Origin: Deltaproteobacteria bacterium RIFOXYA12_FULL_61_11
Lineage (GTDB): Bacteria; Bdellovibrionota_F; JAHFAK01; YA12-FULL-61-11
DNA: 24,833 nt
Reading direction: 5' to 3'
NCBI GenBank assembly: GCA_001799195.1
Contig: MGSU01000025.1
Coordinates: 1 to 24,833 of the forward strand
Positions 24,823 to 24,833 of the stretch are shown here, piece by piece; position 1 is the stretch's first letter; every line of letters starts with the position of its first letter. A program made the position numbers and the translations under genes. Under the pieces are notes generated by a model. The model was not told the DNA's origin, ran no database searches, and was given only the letters and a program-made list of their open reading frames with translations.

Positions 24823-24833
24823 GAGCGGAAAGT
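24719..24833 (-). repeat. 115-bp direct duplication, copy 2 (window end)
   Basis: Near-identical to 19553-19667, same orientation, offset 5166 bp, one mismatch seen (24739). The left boundary is the junction to the SUMF1 remnant; the right boundary is cut by the window end. Confidence 0.92.

Overview
The window looks like a chromosomal piece of a GC-rich Gram-negative bacterium, most likely deltaproteobacteria-like in the broad sense (Desulfobacterota, Myxococcota or Bdellovibrionota). This rests on the gene order rimP-nusA-infB-ylxP-rbfA-nrnA-truB, a one-repeat NusA tail, a lipobox lipoprotein and a Slt-type periplasmic transglycosylase. Placement is by gene order and protein style only; no tree was possible.

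Region 1 (1-16064) is housekeeping. A 3'-truncated holA (clamp-loader delta) runs leftward off the edge. Divergently, a long rightward, tightly packed series begins with murJ (lipid II flippase), then rimP, nusA, infB, ylxP, rbfA, nrnA and truB (ribosome maturation, transcription/translation and RNA turnover). It continues with a TPR protein, a small lipoprotein, a lytic transglycosylase and mutS. Several junctions overlap by 1-17 nt, suggesting co-transcription and translational coupling. The usual rpsO/pnp after truB is absent.

Region 2 (16065-24833) is accessory, and every gene but one is leftward. It holds an AAA/DUF4143 ATPase with a perfect 16-bp palindrome at its predicted transcription start, and an unknown secreted coiled-coil protein. 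Next is a three-gene unit of small XRE regulator, small membrane protein and signal peptidase I. Then come a lone rightward REP-associated (Y1/HUH) transposase-like gene, a 17-bp G-rich tandem repeat, a DUF3142 gene paired with a large secreted Cys-rich protein, and a 5'-truncated SUMF1-fold protein.

The most notable structure is a 115-bp near-perfect direct duplication (one mismatch seen). The 5' part of the XRE regulator gene at 19553-19667 reappears at 24719-24833, fused to the broken front of the SUMF1 gene and running off the window end. The roughly 5-kb block between the copies (transposase-like gene, tandem repeat, DUF3142 pair, SUMF1 fragment) has the layout of a rearranged or mobile segment, although an assembly artefact must be excluded. 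No rRNA, tRNA, CRISPR array or complete insertion sequence was seen. No gap between genes exceeds about 300 bases.
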